A stretch of 19,283 nucleotides of DNA from Pseudomonadota bacterium (GTDB lineage Bacteria; Pseudomonadota; Alphaproteobacteria; Acetobacterales; Acetobacteraceae): assembly GCA_021784255.1 (NCBI GenBank), contig JAJXSZ010000019.1:1-19283 (forward strand), written 5' to 3'. Of the stretch, positions 16,983 through 19,283 are shown in pieces. The position numbers were made by a program, and so were the translations under genes. Positions within the stretch are counted from its first letter, which is position 1. Each line of letters begins with the position of its first letter. Under the pieces are notes generated by a model. It saw nothing but the letters and a program-made list of their open reading frames with translations, was not told the origin of the DNA and searched no databases.

Positions 16983-19121
16983 ATGTCGCCGCGACGCGTG
17001 AGTGTCCTGCTGCCGTACCCGTTCGCCGGGCCGCTCGATTATGCGCTAGCCGAAGGCGCGCAGGCCGCGCCCGGCACCCTCGTCGTCGTGCCGCTCGGCC
17101 ACCGCGACGTGGTCGGCGTGGTCTGGGACGCGGAACCGGACGCCGGGCTTCCCGCGCACAAGCTGCGCCGGGTGACCGAGGCGCTGGCATGGCCGGCGAT
17201 GCGCGCCGACCTGCGCCGCCTGGTGGACTGGATCGCCGGCTACACGCTCGCTCCCGCGGGCGAGGTCCTGGCGATGGCACTGCGCCCCTTCGTGCTCGAG
17301 CCGGAAGCGCCGGTGCGGGGCTGGGCGCTGGGCGAGGCGGCCGCGAAGCCGGGCGCCGCGCGCGCGAAGGTCCTGGCCGCGCTGGCCGCGGGCCCGTTGC
17401 CGGCGCGCGAACTCGCCACCGTCGCGTCGGCCGCGGTGATACGGGGCCTGGCGCAGGTCGGGGCATTGCTGCCGGTGGACCTGCCGCCGCCCGCACCGAC
17501 GCTGCCGGACCCGGAGCATGCCGGGCCGGCGCTGTCGCCGGTGCAGCGCGAAGCGGCGGACGCGCTGACCGGCGAGGCATTTTCCGTGACCCTGCTCGAC
17601 GGCGTGACGGGGTCCGGCAAGACCGAGGTCTATTTCGAGGCCGTCGCCGCGGCGCTGCGGCGCGGGCGGCAGGCGCTGGTGCTGCTGCCCGAGATCGCGC
17701 TCTCGGCGCAGTGGCTGGAGCGCTTCGAGCGACGTTTCGGCGTGGCGCCGGCGATCTGGCACTCGGAGCTGGGCGCGAGGCGCCGGCGCGAGACCTGGCG
17801 GCGCGTCGAGCGGGGCGAGGCGCCGGCGGTGGTCGGGGCGCGCTCGGCGCTGTTCCTGCCGTTTCCCGAGCTCGGGCTGGTCGTCGTCGACGAGGAACAC
17901 GAGACTGCCTTCAAGCAGGAGGAAGGCGTGATCTATCACGCGCGCGACATGGCGATCGTGCGCGCGCGGCTGTGCGGCGCACCGGCGGTGCTGGTCTCCG
18001 CCACCCCGAGCCTGGAGACGATGCACAACGTCCAGACCGGGCGCTACCGCCGGGTCTCGCTGCCGGCGCGCCACGGCGGCGCCGTCATGCCCACCGTCGC
18101 CGCGATCGACCTGCGCGCGACACCGCCGGAGCGCGGGAAGTTCCTCGCGCCGCCGCTGGTCGAGGCGGTCAGCACGACCCTCGGCAAGGGTGAGCAGGCG
18201 ATGCTGTTCCTCAACCGCAGGGGCTACGCGCCGCTGACCTTGTGCCGCCATTGCGGCCACCGCTTCGCCTGCCCCAACTGCACCGCCTGGCTGGTCGAGC
18301 ACCGCGCGCGCGGCGTGCTGCAATGCCACCATTGCGGCCACACGATCCCGCCGCCGGCGACCTGCCCGGCCTGTGGCGCGGCGGACACGCTGGCACCGGT
18401 GGGGCCGGGGATCGAACGCATCACCGAGGAAGTGCGGGAACGCTGGCCGCAAGCCCGCCTGCTGGTGATGGCGAGCGACACGCTGGCCGGGCCGGCGGCG
18501 GCGGCGCAAGCCGCGCGGGCGGTGGCGGCGCGCGAGGTCGATCTCATCATCGGCACGCAGATCGTCGCCAAGGGCTGGCATTTCCCGCACCTGACGCTGG
18601 TCGGCGTGGTGGATGCCGATCTCGGCCTGGGCGGCGTCGATCTGCGCTCGGCGGAACGGACCTTCCAGCTGCTGCACCAGGTCGGCGGGCGCGCGGGGCG
18701 GGCCGAGGCGCCGGGACGGGTGCTGCTGCAGACCTGGGAGCCGGAGCACCGGGTGATGCGCGCCCTGCTCTCCGGCGACTTCGACGCCTTCATGGCCAGC
18801 GAGGCGGCCGAGCGGCAGGGCGGACACTGGCCGCCCTATGGCCGCCTCGTGGCGCTGATCGTGAGCGCGGGGACGCAGGCCGCCGCGGATGCGCTGGCCG
18901 GCGCCCTGGGCCGCACCGCGCCGCGGGGACCGGGCATCACCGTGCTCGGGCCGGCCCCGGCACCGTTCGCGTTGCTGCGCGGCCGCCACCGGCGGCGGCT
19001 GCTGCTGCGCACCCGCCGCGACATCGCGCCGCAGAAGCTGCTGCGCGCCTGGCTCGCCCAGGTGAAGCCGCGCGGCGATGCGCGGATCGAGGTGGACGTC
19101 GATCCCGTCAGTTTTCTTTGA
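16983..19121 (+). CDS. priA: Primosomal protein N', replication-restart helicase PriA
   Basis: A 3'-to-5' superfamily 2 helicase that recognises stalled forks and reloads the replisome. The 712 residues show the N-terminal DNA-binding part beginning VSVLLPYPFAGPLDYAL, Walker A GVTGSGKTEVY (207-217), DEEH (303-306), VSATPSLET, and the zinc-binding insertion with all eight cysteines (421, 424, 430, 433, 448, 451, 461, 464) in CRHCGHRFACPNC and CHHCGHTIPPPATCPACG. The helicase motifs GTQIVAKGWHFP and HQVGGRAGRAEAPG follow. Length is normal. ATG 16983 gives the expected N-terminus despite lacking a clear ribosome site. The last 14 bases overlap the end of a convergent minus-strand frame. Confidence 0.97.
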   Translation: MSPRRVSVLLPYPFAGPLDYALAEGAQAAPGTLVVVPLGHRDVVGVVWDAEPDAGLPAHKLRRVTEALAWPAMRADLRRLVDWIAGYTLAPAGEVLAMALRPFVLEPEAPVRGWALGEAAAKPGAARAKVLAALAAGPLPARELATVASAAVIRGLAQVGALLPVDLPPPAPTLPDPEHAGPALSPVQREAADALTGEAFSVTLLDGVTGSGKTEVYFEAVAAALRRGRQALVLLPEIALSAQWLERFERRFGVAPAIWHSELGARRRRETWRRVERGEAPAVVGARSALFLPFPELGLVVVDEEHETAFKQEEGVIYHARDMAIVRARLCGAPAVLVSATPSLETMHNVQTGRYRRVSLPARHGGAVMPTVAAIDLRATPPERGKFLAPPLVEAVSTTLGKGEQAMLFLNRRGYAPLTLCRHCGHRFACPNCTAWLVEHRARGVLQCHHCGHTIPPPATCPACGAADTLAPVGPGIERITEEVRERWPQARLLVMASDTLAGPAAAAQAARAVAAREVDLIIGTQIVAKGWHFPHLTLVGVVDADLGLGGVDLRSAERTFQLLHQVGGRAGRAEAPGRVLLQTWEPEHRVMRALLSGDFDAFMASEAAERQGGHWPPYGRLVALIVSAGTQAAADALAGALGRTAPRGPGITVLGPAPAPFALLRGRHRRRLLLRTRRDIAPQKLLRAWLAQVKPRGDARIEVDVDPVSFL

Positions 19122-19283
19122 CGGGGGGGCTGGCCGGGACCGGCTGCGCCGGTTGCACGGGGTCGCACGCCAGCAGCCAGGAGGCGCCGCTGCACTGGTC
19201 GAGCAGCAGCGGCGCGTGCGGCATGGTGCCTCCTGCGGGCGTCAGGACACGCAAGCAGCCCGCGCCGCCCGCCGGGTTCGCTC
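19108..19283 (-). CDS. C-terminal end of an unrecognised protein (runs off the window)
   Basis: A minus-strand frame is open from the window edge and ends at TGA 19108-19110. Its visible 57 residues contain GCLRVLTPAGG, then PHAPLLLDQCSGASWLLACD, then a Pro-rich tail ending VKEN. The LLLDxxSGxxWLL pattern resembles a beta-hairpin repeat, and three cysteines are present, but I do not recognise the family. An internal ATG at 19224 is preceded by AGGAGG four bases upstream, so a 38-residue small protein is the alternative reading. The 3' end overlaps the priA 3' end by 14 bp and includes a run of seven G on the plus strand (19123-19129). Confidence 0.55.
   Translation of the reverse strand, partial: ANPAGGAGCLRVLTPAGGTMPHAPLLLDQCSGASWLLACDPVQPAQPVPASPPVKEN

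Noticed and set aside
17046..18989. Long minus-strand open frame (about 647 codons) opposite priA
   Set aside because: Low-complexity Arg/Gln/His-rich translation with no motif, fully covered by PriA with intact motifs.

Overview
The window is GC-rich (about 70% by eye), densely coded and carries mostly core-metabolism genes. It looks like the chromosome of an alphaproteobacterium, most likely from the Rhodospirillales and possibly Acetobacteraceae. The evidence is the zapE-mdh-sucCD-sucAB-lpdA order, the alphaproteobacterial style of the PdxA, SucC and SnoaL-like proteins, and the xerC/DUF484 pair next to priA. The family placement is inference. I see no RNA gene, insertion sequence, phage gene or CRISPR array.

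Layout. Positions 1-372 hold the C-terminal end of an EamA-type transporter. Positions 518-2715 are three minus-strand genes: an alpha/beta hydrolase, and upstream of it a tight pair of a 2-oxoglutarate/Fe(II) oxygenase and a ketosteroid-isomerase-like protein. A divergent gap then leads to zapE (2817-4058). From 4207 to 14724 all genes are on the plus strand: mdh, sucC, sucD, a 228-bp gap, sucA, sucB, lpdA, pdxA and pdxJ. Several junctions are only -4 to +10 bp, and the lpdA/pdxA/pdxJ junctions overlap as TGATG and ATGA, so the two vitamin B6 genes are coupled to the end of the TCA operon. A perfect GC hairpin fills the gap to the convergent minus-strand cluster tal-DUF484-xerC. That cluster diverges from priA (16983-19121) across 42 bp. 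The 3' end of priA overlaps a minus-strand gene that runs off the right edge.

How the genes work together. SucA, SucB and LpdA form the 2-oxoglutarate dehydrogenase complex (2-oxoglutarate to succinyl-CoA). SucCD converts succinyl-CoA to succinate, and Mdh converts malate to oxaloacetate, so most of the oxidative half of the TCA cycle is encoded in one place. PdxA and PdxJ are consecutive steps of DXP-dependent pyridoxal phosphate synthesis. XerC (dimer resolution) and PriA (replication restart) are chromosome-maintenance functions flanking a transaldolase.

I found no convincing undescribed multi-gene system. The observations most worth a second look are the TCA/vitamin B6 fusion operon, the oxygenase/isomerase-like pair, an AT-rich codon patch inside lpdA, and the unrecognised cysteine-bearing reading frame at the right edge.
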